A stretch of DNA of 58,044 nucleotides from Deltaproteobacteria bacterium (GTDB lineage Bacteria > Myxococcota > B64-G9), in the NCBI GenBank assembly GCA_019307065.1, contig JAFDKH010000023.1, forward strand, positions 1 to 58,044. Direction: 5' to 3'. Both the position numbers and the translations under genes were made by a program. Shown piece by piece: positions 8,301-15,731 of the stretch. Under the pieces are notes generated by a model. The model was not told the DNA's origin. It saw nothing but the letters and a program-made list of their open reading frames with translations, and made no database searches. Within the stretch, counting starts at the first letter, position 1. Every line of letters begins with the position of its first letter.

Positions 8301-9711
8301 TAGTTGCAACAACAGTTGCGGCCAGAATGCCGGCTGCAGCTCGAGCAGCTGCAACTGCGATCAGGACTGGGGCAACTGTATCAATGGCTGGTCCGACGGC
8401 TGCGAAACCGACTTGAGGGTAACCGAGGCCCATTGCGGATCCTGCGACTTCAATTGCGGCCAGCATGCCGGCTGCAGCTCGAGCAGCTGCAACTGCGATC
8501 AGGACTGGGGCAACTGTATCAACGGCTGGACCGACGGCTGCGAGACCGACCTGCGCGTCACCGAGGCCCATTGCGGATCTTGCGACTTCAATTGCGGCCA
8601 GCATGCCCTCTGCAACTCGAGTCTGTGCGGCTGCGATCCCTCCTACTGGGGCAACTGCAGCGGCGGCTGGGCCGACGGCTGTGAGACCGATCTGCGCATA
8701 ACGCTCGATCACTGCGGTTTATGCGACAACAGTTGCGGCCAGAATGCGACCTGCGCAGCCAGCAATTGCGACTGCAACGGCGGTTTTGCCAACTGTTCGG
8801 GCGGCTGGCTCGACGGCTGCGAAACCACCCTGGGCACCGACTCGAATTGCAGCGACTGCGGAGACAACTGCGGATCTAGCGTCTATTGCGACGGCAATAA
8901 CTGTGTCGCCTGCGATCTGCCGGCCCACTGCGGACCCGGCTGCACTGATTGCGCCTCTCAATCCAACAATAAAGATTGCATCAACGACGGCGGCTATCGT
9001 TGCGGCTGTGATAACGACAACGACTGCCAAAACGGCTTCTACTGCAACGGCAGCGGCCTGTGTGTAGCCTGTACGGTTGCCGACAACTGCGGCTCGAACT
9101 GCAGCGATTGTGCCGCAGCCAGCAGCAACCAGATCTGTGTAGATATCGGCGGCGGCAACTATCAGTGCGGCTGCAGCGACGGCGGAGATTGTGACACTGG
9201 TGAATACTGCGCGGTCGACACTTGCGCCGCCTGCACTCTGCCCGCCTTCTGCGGGCCCGGTTGCACCGATTGCGCCTCTCAAACCAACAACCAAGACTGC
9301 ATCGACGACAGCGGCTATCGTTGCGGCTGTGATAACGACAATGACTGCCAAACCGGTTCCTACTGCAACCTGGGCACCAACCTGTGCGCAATCTGTACGG
9401 TCAACGACAACTGCGGCTCGAACTGTGACGATTGCGCCTCAGCCGGCAGCAACAAGATCTGTGTAGACAAAGGCTCCAGTGTCTACGAGTGCGGCTGCAC
9501 CAATGACACTCACTGCGACAGCGGCGAATATTGTGACGGCGACAGCTGCGCGGCTTGCACTATCGACAGCGCCTGCGGGGCTACCTGTACTGATTGCACT
9601 GGGCTTTCCGAGAACAAGATTTGTGTCTTCATAACCGATCACTACCAGTGCGGTTGCAGCAACCCCTCTCACTGCGACGGGACAAACTGCACCGACAGCG
9701 TCTGCGAATAG
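5398..9711 (+). CDS. Giant Cys/Asp-rich surface lipoprotein with MopE-type repeats
   Basis: A 1437-residue lipoprotein: signal segment, lipobox LPGC, then a beta-rich domain to about residue 140. Next come six MopE-like motifs of the form CDxxDNNCNGxxDE, as in CDNLDNNCNGSTDE and CDGLDNDCNGLPDD. In related proteins these bind metal (calcium, or copper in MopE). From about residue 665 there are 11 units starting NGCE/DGCE with the pattern GNCxxGWxDGCETDL and HCGxC. The end has about five units of the GCxxDxDC / YCxxxxCxAC type. Cysteines are almost all within these modules, implying dense disulphides or metal sites outside the cytoplasm. The ATG at 5398 was preferred over GTG 5389 because GGTGGAG lies nine bases before it. 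Specific function unknown. Confidence 0.85.
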   Translation: MKCKNRSWQRFAIAGLLALSLLAGIILPGCGGDNQTGLWVRIVSPDVTITHVRLYIYDATSYQTTPVMDVSVPDPPFPVAKKFDPTADLIEHQLWVLVLAGGEINQRIRIVGIGYRNDKEVANGSLENLDFVDGQIVDLGEQDIFLALEGCQDNDEDGFCPPNDCDDDDADIHPDAIELCDNLDNNCNGSTDEGECPCPPGEERACWPHWADAPVTLCMHENNPKCPCTKGVQTCEGGLWGLCVGLQTPVEEGRTVTVDQREIGVECDQGGYICYLNCIDTIDNDCDFFIDEKDIGCGGCRPGDRELCYDADEKYLNHMPCSQGERWCSDDASWGECQGQVLPLGFNPDDPDSSDISEQGECNGFDDDCDGITDNVVWLLPCDDKNRGCCANATKRCENGSWIFCSEADLIQFAYDECYTPELGDDYEYYTLDETTEHCDGLDNDCNGLPDDVFDGSGNRLCICTAGQTAVCQDTTEGECVAGDFICIDGQLVMDQFCVQPIDELCDDLDNDCDGITDLNEAARLDCLADIGPQENASIIRCIQGVCQCECDHDNGWWDNDADLCTLNGSCEYRCYQTEGAVERCDDYDNNCNGSIDAADPLASVDSLCPSRPGTKIAGRGGEPGGPADACIGAECQFECVAPYDDCNNDVRLPVPQPGEIDISNGCETDLTDTLEHCGVCDNLCFFSNATAYCSSFTCILSGCNSNWGNCDGQDANGCEINLLTTNTDCGSCNNDCDQNAHCSLGNCACNTGFRNCDTSWSNGCEIDIVNDENNCGSCNNQCGQHAWCNNRNCACDPSWGNCVGGWADGCETDLRITHDHCSGCNNNCGQNSYCSSSNCNCNPSWENCDNDWDDGCEIQTTTDPQHCGTCNVPCNLPNVNQHGCSDSSCTIVSCDSGWTQCDANIPNGCETHTDVDENNCGSCNNDCGQHAHCTDGSCECDTYWGNCSGGWADGCETDLRVTEAHCGSCNNSCGQNAGCSSSSCNCDQDWGNCINGWSDGCETDLRVTEAHCGSCDFNCGQHAGCSSSSCNCDQDWGNCINGWTDGCETDLRVTEAHCGSCDFNCGQHALCNSSLCGCDPSYWGNCSGGWADGCETDLRITLDHCGLCDNSCGQNATCAASNCDCNGGFANCSGGWLDGCETTLGTDSNCSDCGDNCGSSVYCDGNNCVACDLPAHCGPGCTDCASQSNNKDCINDGGYRCGCDNDNDCQNGFYCNGSGLCVACTVADNCGSNCSDCAAASSNQICVDIGGGNYQCGCSDGGDCDTGEYCAVDTCAACTLPAFCGPGCTDCASQTNNQDCIDDSGYRCGCDNDNDCQTGSYCNLGTNLCAICTVNDNCGSNCDDCASAGSNKICVDKGSSVYECGCTNDTHCDSGEYCDGDSCAACTIDSACGATCTDCTGLSENKICVFITDHYQCGCSNPSHCDGTNCTDSVCE
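8321..8596 (+). repeat. Two 138-base near-identical tandem units inside the Cys-rich gene
   Basis: Units 8321-8458 and 8459-8596 are nearly identical at DNA level, with exact 46-codon periodicity. The similarity continues into the flanks, since 8269-8320 resembles 8407-8458. Each encodes one GCETDL / HCGSC / CNCDQDWGNC module. The identity at silent positions points to a recent tandem duplication or gene conversion. Confidence 0.85.
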
Positions 9712-9741
9712 ACCCGACTTCAGATCCGGCTGCCAGACAAT

Positions 9742-11031
9742 TCAGTCATCTTGGTCTTTTTCCAGGCTGACGGCCCGGCCGTCGACAGACCAGGTGGGTA
9801 CCCCGGGAGGCAAATCCGGCGGGATTTTTCTGAGGATATCGCCGGGCGGCCGGATCAGTACGGCCCCGTTGGGAATCTCTCGCCCCTGCCCGATGGTAAC
9901 GTCCAGGCCGGCGAAGCAATCGTGTCCGAAGCAAGCCCCCAAGAGCCTCGAACCGACCGGCTGCAGTTTGCCCTGGTGCATGACCATGGCCTCCCCCTTG
10001 GCTTTGAGGTCTACCACCCAGACCCGCGAGGTCAGGGCACAGCGACTGCCGAACAGGCAGGCTTGAATTCCGTTAACGCACAGATCTGAATCGGGATAAC
10101 CGGCGCAAAAAACCATGGTCGAGTTCTTGGAGATGAAGCATTTCGAGCCAACCACGGAAAAGTAGATGTTAGCGCGATCTTCGATAGTTACGTCGTCACC
10201 CAGGATACAGCCGCGCACCAGGGCGTAGGCCCCGATTTTCACGTTGTCACCCATCAAGCAGCCTTCGACGGTGGCGGTCGGATGAATGAAGCAGTTCTTG
10301 CCTTTGCGATTGGCCCGCCCGAGCAGCGAACAGAAATAGCCGGCCTTACTCCAGCGGCCGGTGAACAAAGTAGCAAACGCCGATGCAAACAATTTCCAGG
10401 CCACCCAGCCCTTGTGATCGAGAACCGTCTCGACCCAGCGGATCTGGACCGAAAACTGGTTGGCCCACAAAATATGCACCCAATTCTTGACGTGGATGAT
10501 CACGCTGGAGGTCAAAGGATGTTCGTACTCAGCGAAGCCCGAGATGTGGGGCGGAGCAGGCAGGCAAATGACTTTCTCTTTGAAGCGGGCCCGGACCGGC
10601 CTGGCCTTTGCGAGACAGGCATCCAGCTTAGCGGCCGTACCCGGCGGCTCGTCGCCTTGAACGATATAGAGCCGATAGAGGCTGAGTTTTTCTGAGTCGG
10701 CTTGGCCCTGATCCAGGTCTTGCAGCCCCCGGGTGCGCTTGACCAGCAAGGATTCGGCCGGCAAACCGCAGCGCAACGAACCCGGCTGCCGGGTGGCCTG
10801 CTTTACGAAATCATCCAGTACTCGCCGCGTGAAAAAGACATCATCCCAGGTCAACAAGAAGCGACTGTCTTGAATGTCGTCGGGCTTGTCAACCCGGACA
10901 ACATCCAGACCGGCGCGTCGTAATACCAGCTCTTGATGATCGCAGAGCTTGCGATTGCCGATCATCGATTCAGAAACCGGATCGCCGAAAGGCTGTATCT
11001 GTGTGCCGGAAGGCAAAATGTAGGCCTTCAT
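9742..11031 (-). CDS. GlmU-like protein with left-handed beta-helix (hexapeptide repeats)
   Basis: About 429 residues from the ATG at 11031 (MKAYILPSG). A start at 11112 is possible but adds 27 residues without a clear ribosome site. The N-terminal half begins like a nucleotidyltransferase-like domain (SESMIGNRKLCDHQ, FLLTWDDVFF). The C-terminal half has hexapeptide turns (HPTATVEGCLMGDNVKIGAY, CILGDDVTIED, GLDVTIGQG) that form a left-handed beta-helix. The family architecture suggests a sugar-phosphate nucleotidyl/acyl transferase for an envelope sugar, but the canonical N-terminal GxGTRM loop is not obvious, so activity is uncertain. It ends 30 bases from the convergent Cys-rich gene. Confidence 0.65.
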   Translation of the reverse strand: MKAYILPSGTQIQPFGDPVSESMIGNRKLCDHQELVLRRAGLDVVRVDKPDDIQDSRFLLTWDDVFFTRRVLDDFVKQATRQPGSLRCGLPAESLLVKRTRGLQDLDQGQADSEKLSLYRLYIVQGDEPPGTAAKLDACLAKARPVRARFKEKVICLPAPPHISGFAEYEHPLTSSVIIHVKNWVHILWANQFSVQIRWVETVLDHKGWVAWKLFASAFATLFTGRWSKAGYFCSLLGRANRKGKNCFIHPTATVEGCLMGDNVKIGAYALVRGCILGDDVTIEDRANIYFSVVGSKCFISKNSTMVFCAGYPDSDLCVNGIQACLFGSRCALTSRVWVVDLKAKGEAMVMHQGKLQPVGSRLLGACFGHDCFAGLDVTIGQGREIPNGAVLIRPPGDILRKIPPDLPPGVPTWSVDGRAVSLEKDQDD

Positions 11032-11038
11032 AAAAACC

Positions 11039-11067
11039 AGCGTACGGAGCCTAAGGTCGAGTGTCAA
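11039..11067 (-). promoter_or_regulatory. Promoter predicted to give a leaderless mRNA
   Basis: Minus strand: TTGACA (11067-11062), a 17-base spacer, TACGCT (11044-11039), then seven bases (GGTTTTT) and the ATG at 11031. The expected transcription start falls at about 11032, one base before the ATG, and no Shine-Dalgarno sequence is present. Confidence 0.5.
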
Positions 11068-11134
11068 CAAATCGACCAACTCGCAAGGCGCATAAGCTTG
11101 CCCAATCAGCAATCAGCCTATAAGATTTCGGTAG

Positions 11135-11608
11135 ATGATTTTTTGCCGGACAGGCTTTTTCGTCGCCCTATTTTGGCTTGGCCACGCTTCGCTGGCCGGT
11201 GCCGGCCAGCCCTGGAAACCAGGGATTTCAATTCAAGCCACCGATCTTATCGGAAATAATTTACACAAAATCGATCCGCAGACTCTCAAGCAATTCGTCG
11301 AGGCTTACAAGCAGGGCCGCTCGTTATTGGCCCAGGGACGCTACCGTGACGCCCGCCCAGCACTGGCTCGGGCAACCCAATTGAATCCCGACCATGTCGA
11401 AGCCCGTTTGACACACGTGCGAATCTTGTTAGCCCTGGGCTACTTGAGTTGGAACCTCCCTTTAATCGTGCAGGCGGAAAAAGAGATTCAGCATGCCATC
11501 AGAATCGCCCCGAACGACCAGCGACTGAGTTTGGTGGCCTACCTGTTGGATGGCTTGCTCGACCGCATGAAGTCCACACGCAAATACAAAAAAAAGAAAA
11601 AGAAATGA
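11135..11608 (+). CDS. Exported TPR-repeat protein
   Basis: A 157-residue protein with a signal peptide (FFVALFWLGHASLAGAG). It is followed by at least two tetratricopeptide-like helices pairs: AYKQGRSLLAQGRYRDARPA with LARATQLNPDHVEARLTH, then AEKEIQHAIRIAPNDQRLSL. It ends in a run of lysines. TPR folds mediate protein contacts, so this is probably a periplasmic adaptor. It is divergent from the hexapeptide gene and 68 bases upstream of the methyltransferase gene, with which it may be co-transcribed. The ATG at 11135 has a TATAAG at 11115-11120 close by but no obvious ribosome site. Function unknown. Confidence 0.65.
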   Translation: MIFCRTGFFVALFWLGHASLAGAGQPWKPGISIQATDLIGNNLHKIDPQTLKQFVEAYKQGRSLLAQGRYRDARPALARATQLNPDHVEARLTHVRILLALGYLSWNLPLIVQAEKEIQHAIRIAPNDQRLSLVAYLLDGLLDRMKSTRKYKKKKKK

Positions 11609-11676
11609 GTTTGACAGACACGGCCCCTTCTTGTCGTCTTGGAATATCCCTCGGCCTGTGGTAGGGAACAACCTGT

Positions 11677-12486
11677 ATGGACGTTCGCAAGCTCGCCAAA
11701 GCCTACGAAAAACAACTGCGCCCCAACTGGGACGACCGCTTTGTACCCTTTCTGCTCGAGTCATTCCCCGAGGAACTGCCACCCAAAACCACCCTTTTGG
11801 AGATGGGCTGCGCGACCGGCCGGCTGACCACCGAAATCGTTCGGCGCTTACCCGAAGGCGGCCGCCTGATCGCCGTCGAAGACATCCGCGAGTTGATGGA
11901 GATTGCCCGTCTCAAGGTAGCCGAAGCCGACCGTAAGCAAGTCTTCTTCAAAAAGGAGCGCCCTGATAGTCTCTCCTTTGCTGACGGCACTTTTGACGGG
12001 GTCGTCTCGGGGGGTCTGGCGACTGCCTACCATCTGAACAGCGTTTTAAACGAAGCTGCGCGCCTTTTGAAAAAAGATGGGTTTTTGTTGCTGGGGACCG
12101 TCCTGCAAGGGAGTTTTCAAGAGTTGCTGGACATTTTTCGAGAGGTTCTCGAAAAAGAGGACTTGATTCCCGTCCAGGAAGAACTCGATCAAATCTGCCA
12201 GCGACTACCCGATCGTCTTGCGGCTAAGCGCTTGCTGGCTAACGTCGGCATCGTCGACAACATAGTCCGGATCCAGGAAGAAACCGTCCATTTTGATAAC
12301 GGTCTCGAATTTGTGATCGCTCCATTGATTCGTCAGCATTGTCTGGACGAGTGCCTCAGCCTGATAAAAGACCGCGGCTGGAGAGAGGGCGTCCTGGCCG
12401 GTATGATCCGCGCCCTGGATACATATTTCCCCGACGGAATCGACCTGACTTTGATCATGGGGCGTCTAGAAGGCAATAAATTGTAA
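11677..12486 (+). CDS. Class I SAM-dependent methyltransferase
   Basis: A 269-residue protein. The Rossmann-like core is visible: motif I LLEMGCATG (about 40-48), an acidic residue ending the next strand (LIAVED), and the motif IV region FDGVVSGGLATAYHL followed by ARLLKKDGFLLLGTVL. This matches the methyltransferase 11/25 group, which methylates small molecules, lipids or proteins with SAM. The C-terminal part, about 110 residues, is helical and has no recognised domain, so the substrate is unknown. The ATG at 11677 was chosen because the N-terminus reads directly into the fold. Confidence 0.8.
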   Translation: MDVRKLAKAYEKQLRPNWDDRFVPFLLESFPEELPPKTTLLEMGCATGRLTTEIVRRLPEGGRLIAVEDIRELMEIARLKVAEADRKQVFFKKERPDSLSFADGTFDGVVSGGLATAYHLNSVLNEAARLLKKDGFLLLGTVLQGSFQELLDIFREVLEKEDLIPVQEELDQICQRLPDRLAAKRLLANVGIVDNIVRIQEETVHFDNGLEFVIAPLIRQHCLDECLSLIKDRGWREGVLAGMIRALDTYFPDGIDLTLIMGRLEGNKL

Positions 12487-12680
12487 CTAGCGTTCATGCC
12501 ATTACGGGGGCATCGCACATCGACCTATCTGGACTGCGTCAAAGACTGCGGCCCGATGCTCACGACCAGAAGGTCGCTCCGCTGCGGACCTCAGCCTTTT
12601 CCTTGCCAGATGGGCCGATCCGCAATGCGTGCTTGAGAACATTGGTTTGGTGCCTGAACGGTTACAAGTAGTAGGTTTTC
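12487..12680. other. Gene-free 194-base region, possible dispersed intergenic repeat
   Basis: No credible ORF lies here. The stretch contains short inverted repeats, such as AGGTC..GACCT around 12573-12592, and is conspicuously unlike the flanking coding DNA. It separates the convergent methyltransferase and sigma-54 activator genes, so it may hold termination signals. Its composition suggests a degenerate repeat family or structured RNA, which I cannot confirm. Confidence 0.3.
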
Positions 12681-14234
12681 TCAGCGGTTTCGCCGTCTAT
12701 CCAGTTCGAACGCCTTGACCTTGCGGATAAGATTTCTGCGCGAGATACCCAGAGTAATTGCTGCCTTGGTCTTGTTCCAGCGGGCCTGTTTGAGATGATC
12801 GAGAATCATGGTGCGTTCGAGCCGCTCAATGGCCTGCGGTAAGCCAGGAGCTTCTGAAGAAGCCCCCTCGCCGTCATGATAAATCTCGTAACGAATCCGC
12901 GGAGAAACAAACTCTTCGCCAATTTGCCTGTCGTCACTGCACAAAACCAATAAGCGCTCGATCTCGTTTTCCAGCTCGCGAACGTTTCCCGGCCAGTGGT
13001 AGTCCATTAGTCGTTCCATGCAAGACGACAGCAGTTGGCACTTGCGCTTGCCCTGGCTGTGCTTGGCAAGAAAATACTCTGCCAAAACTGGAATATCTTC
13101 ACGCCGTTTGCGCAGGGGCGGTAAAGCCACCGTGATGACATTAATCCGGTAGTACAAGTCTTCGCGGAAAAGCCCCTGCTCGACCATTTTCTTCAAGTCG
13201 CGATGAGTCGCGGCGATAATGCGTACATCTACTTTCCTGGTCTGGGTGCTGCCGACCGGAATGAAAGTCCCTTCCTGGAGTATCCTCAGAAGTTTAACCT
13301 GTAGGGCTGGGCTCATATCGCCAATTTCATCGAGGAAAAACGTGCCACCGTCGGCTACCTCGAAAAGGCCCTTCTTGGTGCCAACCGCACCGGTGAATGC
13401 CCCTCGGGCGTGGCCGAATAGTTCGCTGTCCAACAGGTTGTCATTGAAGGCCGAACAATTCTGTACGACAACCGGCTTATTTTTCCTGGATGAGTTGAAA
13501 TGAATAGCCCGCGATACCAGTTCCTTGCCCGTCCCGTTTTCTCCTTCGATCAATACGGTTGCATCGGTACCGGCGACCTTGTCCAGCAATCGGTAAAGCT
13601 CACGCATTGGCGGGCTCTTGCCGATTATATTGCGGTAGGATGAACGTTCGGCCAGTTCACGGGTCAGTCGATCAAGCCGGCGTTCCTTGTGGGCAATTTC
13701 TTCCTGGTAAACCAGCGTCTCGCGAACCACTAACTCGAGCAGGTCCCGTAAATATTCCTGGGCCTCATCCGAAAGGACCGTAATTTTGCGGACAGCTTTC
13801 TGCAATTCTTCGGCGGGCAGATCGAGGTCTGCGCAACTTGACAACACTTTCTCACGCTGCCGACGAACATGTCGTTCGGTGAACATCCCGCCGGCCAGAA
13901 TCAGACCCTGCTCTTCCCCGTCACTCTTCACCGGAACATATATTTCCGTCAGGCCGGCATGACAGGTGTAGGCTACCGCACCCTCGCCGCCGCCGCCGGA
14001 ATTATGATGTTCGATCATACCGATGGCTGTCTGGCTGCAGCGTTTGCGACCCTCACGGCAGGACTTAATCAGCTCACAGAAAGGTCTGTGCGTAGCGAAG
14101 CGCGTCACTTCGGGACCCCGAATCAGGGCGCCGGACGAATCGGCAAATCCAACCCCGAGATTCCAGCGCTTGTTGACAATCTCCGCCATGCGACGGATGA
14201 CCCTCAACCCGGCGAGTTCTTTCCAGTCTTGCAT
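12681..14234 (-). CDS. Sigma-54-dependent activator with PocR-type sensory domain
   Basis: About 517 residues from the ATG at 14234; in-frame codons upstream read into the divergent gene's leader and are probably not translated. Residues 1-170 form a PocR-like sensor domain with clustered cysteines (CELIKSCREGRKRC, YTCHAGLTE) that in relatives binds small ligands or metal clusters. The AAA+ domain follows, with Walker A GENGTGKE (about 230), the sigma-54 contact loop GAFTGA (about 277) and the FFLDEIGDM Walker B. The C-terminal Fis-type helix-turn-helix includes RWNKTKAAITLGISRRNL. It therefore activates sigma-54 promoters in response to a cytoplasmic signal. A -24/-12 element lies just upstream in the divergent direction, making 14320-16477 the likely target. 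Confidence 0.9.
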   Translation of the reverse strand: MQDWKELAGLRVIRRMAEIVNKRWNLGVGFADSSGALIRGPEVTRFATHRPFCELIKSCREGRKRCSQTAIGMIEHHNSGGGGEGAVAYTCHAGLTEIYVPVKSDGEEQGLILAGGMFTERHVRRQREKVLSSCADLDLPAEELQKAVRKITVLSDEAQEYLRDLLELVVRETLVYQEEIAHKERRLDRLTRELAERSSYRNIIGKSPPMRELYRLLDKVAGTDATVLIEGENGTGKELVSRAIHFNSSRKNKPVVVQNCSAFNDNLLDSELFGHARGAFTGAVGTKKGLFEVADGGTFFLDEIGDMSPALQVKLLRILQEGTFIPVGSTQTRKVDVRIIAATHRDLKKMVEQGLFREDLYYRINVITVALPPLRKRREDIPVLAEYFLAKHSQGKRKCQLLSSCMERLMDYHWPGNVRELENEIERLLVLCSDDRQIGEEFVSPRIRYEIYHDGEGASSEAPGLPQAIERLERTMILDHLKQARWNKTKAAITLGISRRNLIRKVKAFELDRRRNR

Positions 14235-14265
14235 CTCGAATCGTTTATCACGGACACAAGGACTA

Positions 14266-14281
14266 CGGCAAGCGAACTGCA
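14266..14281 (+). promoter_or_regulatory. Candidate sigma-54 (-24/-12) promoter
   Basis: The 16-base element CGGCAAGCGAACTGCA keeps the invariant GG (14267-14268) and GC (14279-14280) at the canonical distance. It matches 9 of 12 consensus positions of TGGCACG-N4-TTGCA. The expected start is near 14292, about 28 bases before the ATG at 14320. It sits between a sigma-54 activator and the divergent lipoprotein gene. Confidence 0.6.
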
Positions 14282-14319
14282 TATATTTACCAGTCAAAGA
14301 GATTGACCCGAGCGCGGCA

Positions 14320-15393
14320 ATGTTGCAAGCTACCAGCACGATGCAACGTTTTTCCATGTTATTCGTATTTGTAATCGGGTTAATTGGCATTGCCTGCGCC
14401 GACAAGACTGAAGCCCACCTCGATCGCTTCCTGAACTCAACTACCAAGTTAAAAGCCGGCAAGCTCGAATCTATCGATCCGTTTTTAGTACCCGACGACC
14501 CTAAAGTCGCAGACCTTATAAACATGATGCCTTTTTCCGAGGTTGCCGAACGACTTGGCCCACATCGAATGACAGCTAAAATCAACTTCGGGTTGGCGGC
14601 CCCAAAGCATCGGGCTTCGTTGAGGGAAGAAGACTTGATCGTCCTGGCCCGCAACGGTGATTTCAGAGTTAAAGTCGAAAACGACGACGGCCAGGGCTTC
14701 GAATTGATCTACTCGACTGGCAAATTATACATTCGCACACGTCATAATTCTTTCCATGAACGCAGCACGCTTTCAGGCGATCATCTGAAGTGGCGCGATG
14801 CCGCCTATGGCGGTTGGGCAGCAATATATCGGCTATTTCGGGGCCAGCTCAGCTTCAATAAAGCCGGAATGGTCAGGCATCATGGTCGGGATGCTGTCAG
14901 GTTCAATGTAGGTTTGTCGAGAGACAAACCGCGGATTGGTGGCACTCCCAGCCAAGCGACCCTTCCGGTGGGTGTCGAGAAATATATTTTAGCGGTCTCA
15001 AAGACGCCGAGTGCAAAAGATCGCTGGCGGGACAAATCCACACCTCACAGCGCCAAGGGGTCCATTCTAGTGGATGCCGACTGCGGAACGTTGCTTATGG
15101 CCAACTTCAGTGGCGAAATTGTTTTTCCCACTCCCGATGGAGAAAATGAAATAGTCCTGTCTGTGAAGGCAAACATTATGACAGATGGTTTCGGCAATCC
15201 TCCGGCGATTGCTTCCCCAGCCGAGGATAAAATTACGCCGCCGCCGAGAAGAATCCAGGTCGATACTCATCCAATTGATTTCTTTTTCGGCAAGGGGTTT
15301 ACTTCCTCTTTGGGTGCTCCGGCCGGAGTAGCCCAGACCAAGAAAAAACCCAAAGACAAGAAAGTCACAGGAGGTCCGGCATCGAAGCCCTAG
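14320..15393 (+). CDS. Uncharacterised lipoprotein, first gene of the rsfS-comF operon
   Basis: About 357 residues from the ATG at 14320 (350 from the ATG at 14341). It has a hydrophobic segment with lipobox LIGIAC-AD, so it should be lipid-anchored in the envelope. The mature part contains beta-strand-rich sequence (DLIVLARNGDFRVKVEND, FELIYSTGKLYIRTRH) loosely reminiscent of LolA/LppX-type lipid-binding folds, and a Pro/Lys-rich tail. I do not recognise the family. Its last codons overlap the rsfS ribosome-binding site and start, so it is probably translationally coupled to rsfS. A candidate sigma-54 promoter lies upstream. Confidence 0.7.
   Translation: MLQATSTMQRFSMLFVFVIGLIGIACADKTEAHLDRFLNSTTKLKAGKLESIDPFLVPDDPKVADLINMMPFSEVAERLGPHRMTAKINFGLAAPKHRASLREEDLIVLARNGDFRVKVENDDGQGFELIYSTGKLYIRTRHNSFHERSTLSGDHLKWRDAAYGGWAAIYRLFRGQLSFNKAGMVRHHGRDAVRFNVGLSRDKPRIGGTPSQATLPVGVEKYILAVSKTPSAKDRWRDKSTPHSAKGSILVDADCGTLLMANFSGEIVFPTPDGENEIVLSVKANIMTDGFGNPPAIASPAEDKITPPPRRIQVDTHPIDFFFGKGFTSSLGAPAGVAQTKKKPKDKKVTGGPASKP
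15369..15383 (+). promoter_or_regulatory. Strong Shine-Dalgarno before a non-canonical ATC start
   Basis: AGGAGG (15369-15374), a six-base spacer and ATC (15381-15383). In this frame no ATG, GTG or TTG occurs between the upstream stop at 15276-15278 and the TTG at 15531, which lies well inside the conserved domain. The only other near-start, CTG at 15396, is 21 bases from the Shine-Dalgarno. Confidence 0.6.
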
Positions 15394-15731
15394 AACTGGG
15401 CAAGGCCCTTTCAACTTTCGCAATCGAAAAGAAGGCTCGTCAAGCCCGACTACTCGACGTCGGCAAGCTAAGCTCCTATACCGACTACATACTCATCGTC
15501 AGCGCTACTAGCGATCGTCATGCTTGTGCATTGGCGGAGTATTTGATCGAACAACTCAAGCGGCAGAAGGTCAGACCGCTTGGAACCGAAGGTCAAGACG
15601 GCGGTCAATGGATTCTACTGGACTACGGCGTGGTCATCGTCCACATCTTTTTAGAATCAATCCGCGATTACTACGACCTGGACGGACTATGGACCGACGC
15701 AAAGAGCCTTCCTCTCGAGGATAACGGGTGA
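15381..15731 (+). CDS. rsfS: Ribosomal silencing factor RsfS
   Basis: RsfS (YbeB/Iojap) binds ribosomal protein uL14 and blocks subunit joining in stationary phase or starvation. Reading from the ATC at 15381 gives 116 residues, the usual length. It starts IEALELGKALSTFAIEKKA and continues LLDVGKLSSYTDYILIVSA, TSDRHACALAEYL, GQWILLDYGVVIVHIF and YYDLDGLW, all hallmark blocks. A start at the first standard codon (TTG 15531) would delete the first half of the domain. The initiator is therefore most likely ATC, six bases after AGGAGG, unless a base is miscalled. The stop overlaps the comF start (GTGA). Confidence 0.85.
   Translation: MEALELGKALSTFAIEKKARQARLLDVGKLSSYTDYILIVSATSDRHACALAEYLIEQLKRQKVRPLGTEGQDGGQWILLDYGVVIVHIFLESIRDYYDLDGLWTDAKSLPLEDNG

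Noticed and set aside
8269-8596. Regular spacing reminiscent of a CRISPR array
   Set aside because: The period is 138 bases, divisible by three, and it encodes conserved Cys modules; there are no short direct repeats with unique spacers.
7180-9672. Long antisense frames rich in Ala/Val inside the Cys-rich gene
   Set aside because: They mirror the Cys/Asp repeat codons on the other strand and have no signal, motif or ribosome site.
14023-14319. Upstream extension of the lipoprotein frame
   Set aside because: It overlaps the activator's coding region, and the signal peptide starts only at 14320 or 14341.
14235-14654. N-terminal extension of the sigma-54 activator frame
   Set aside because: It overlaps the divergent lipoprotein gene and the -24/-12 element and matches no domain; the PocR fold starts after the ATG at 14234.
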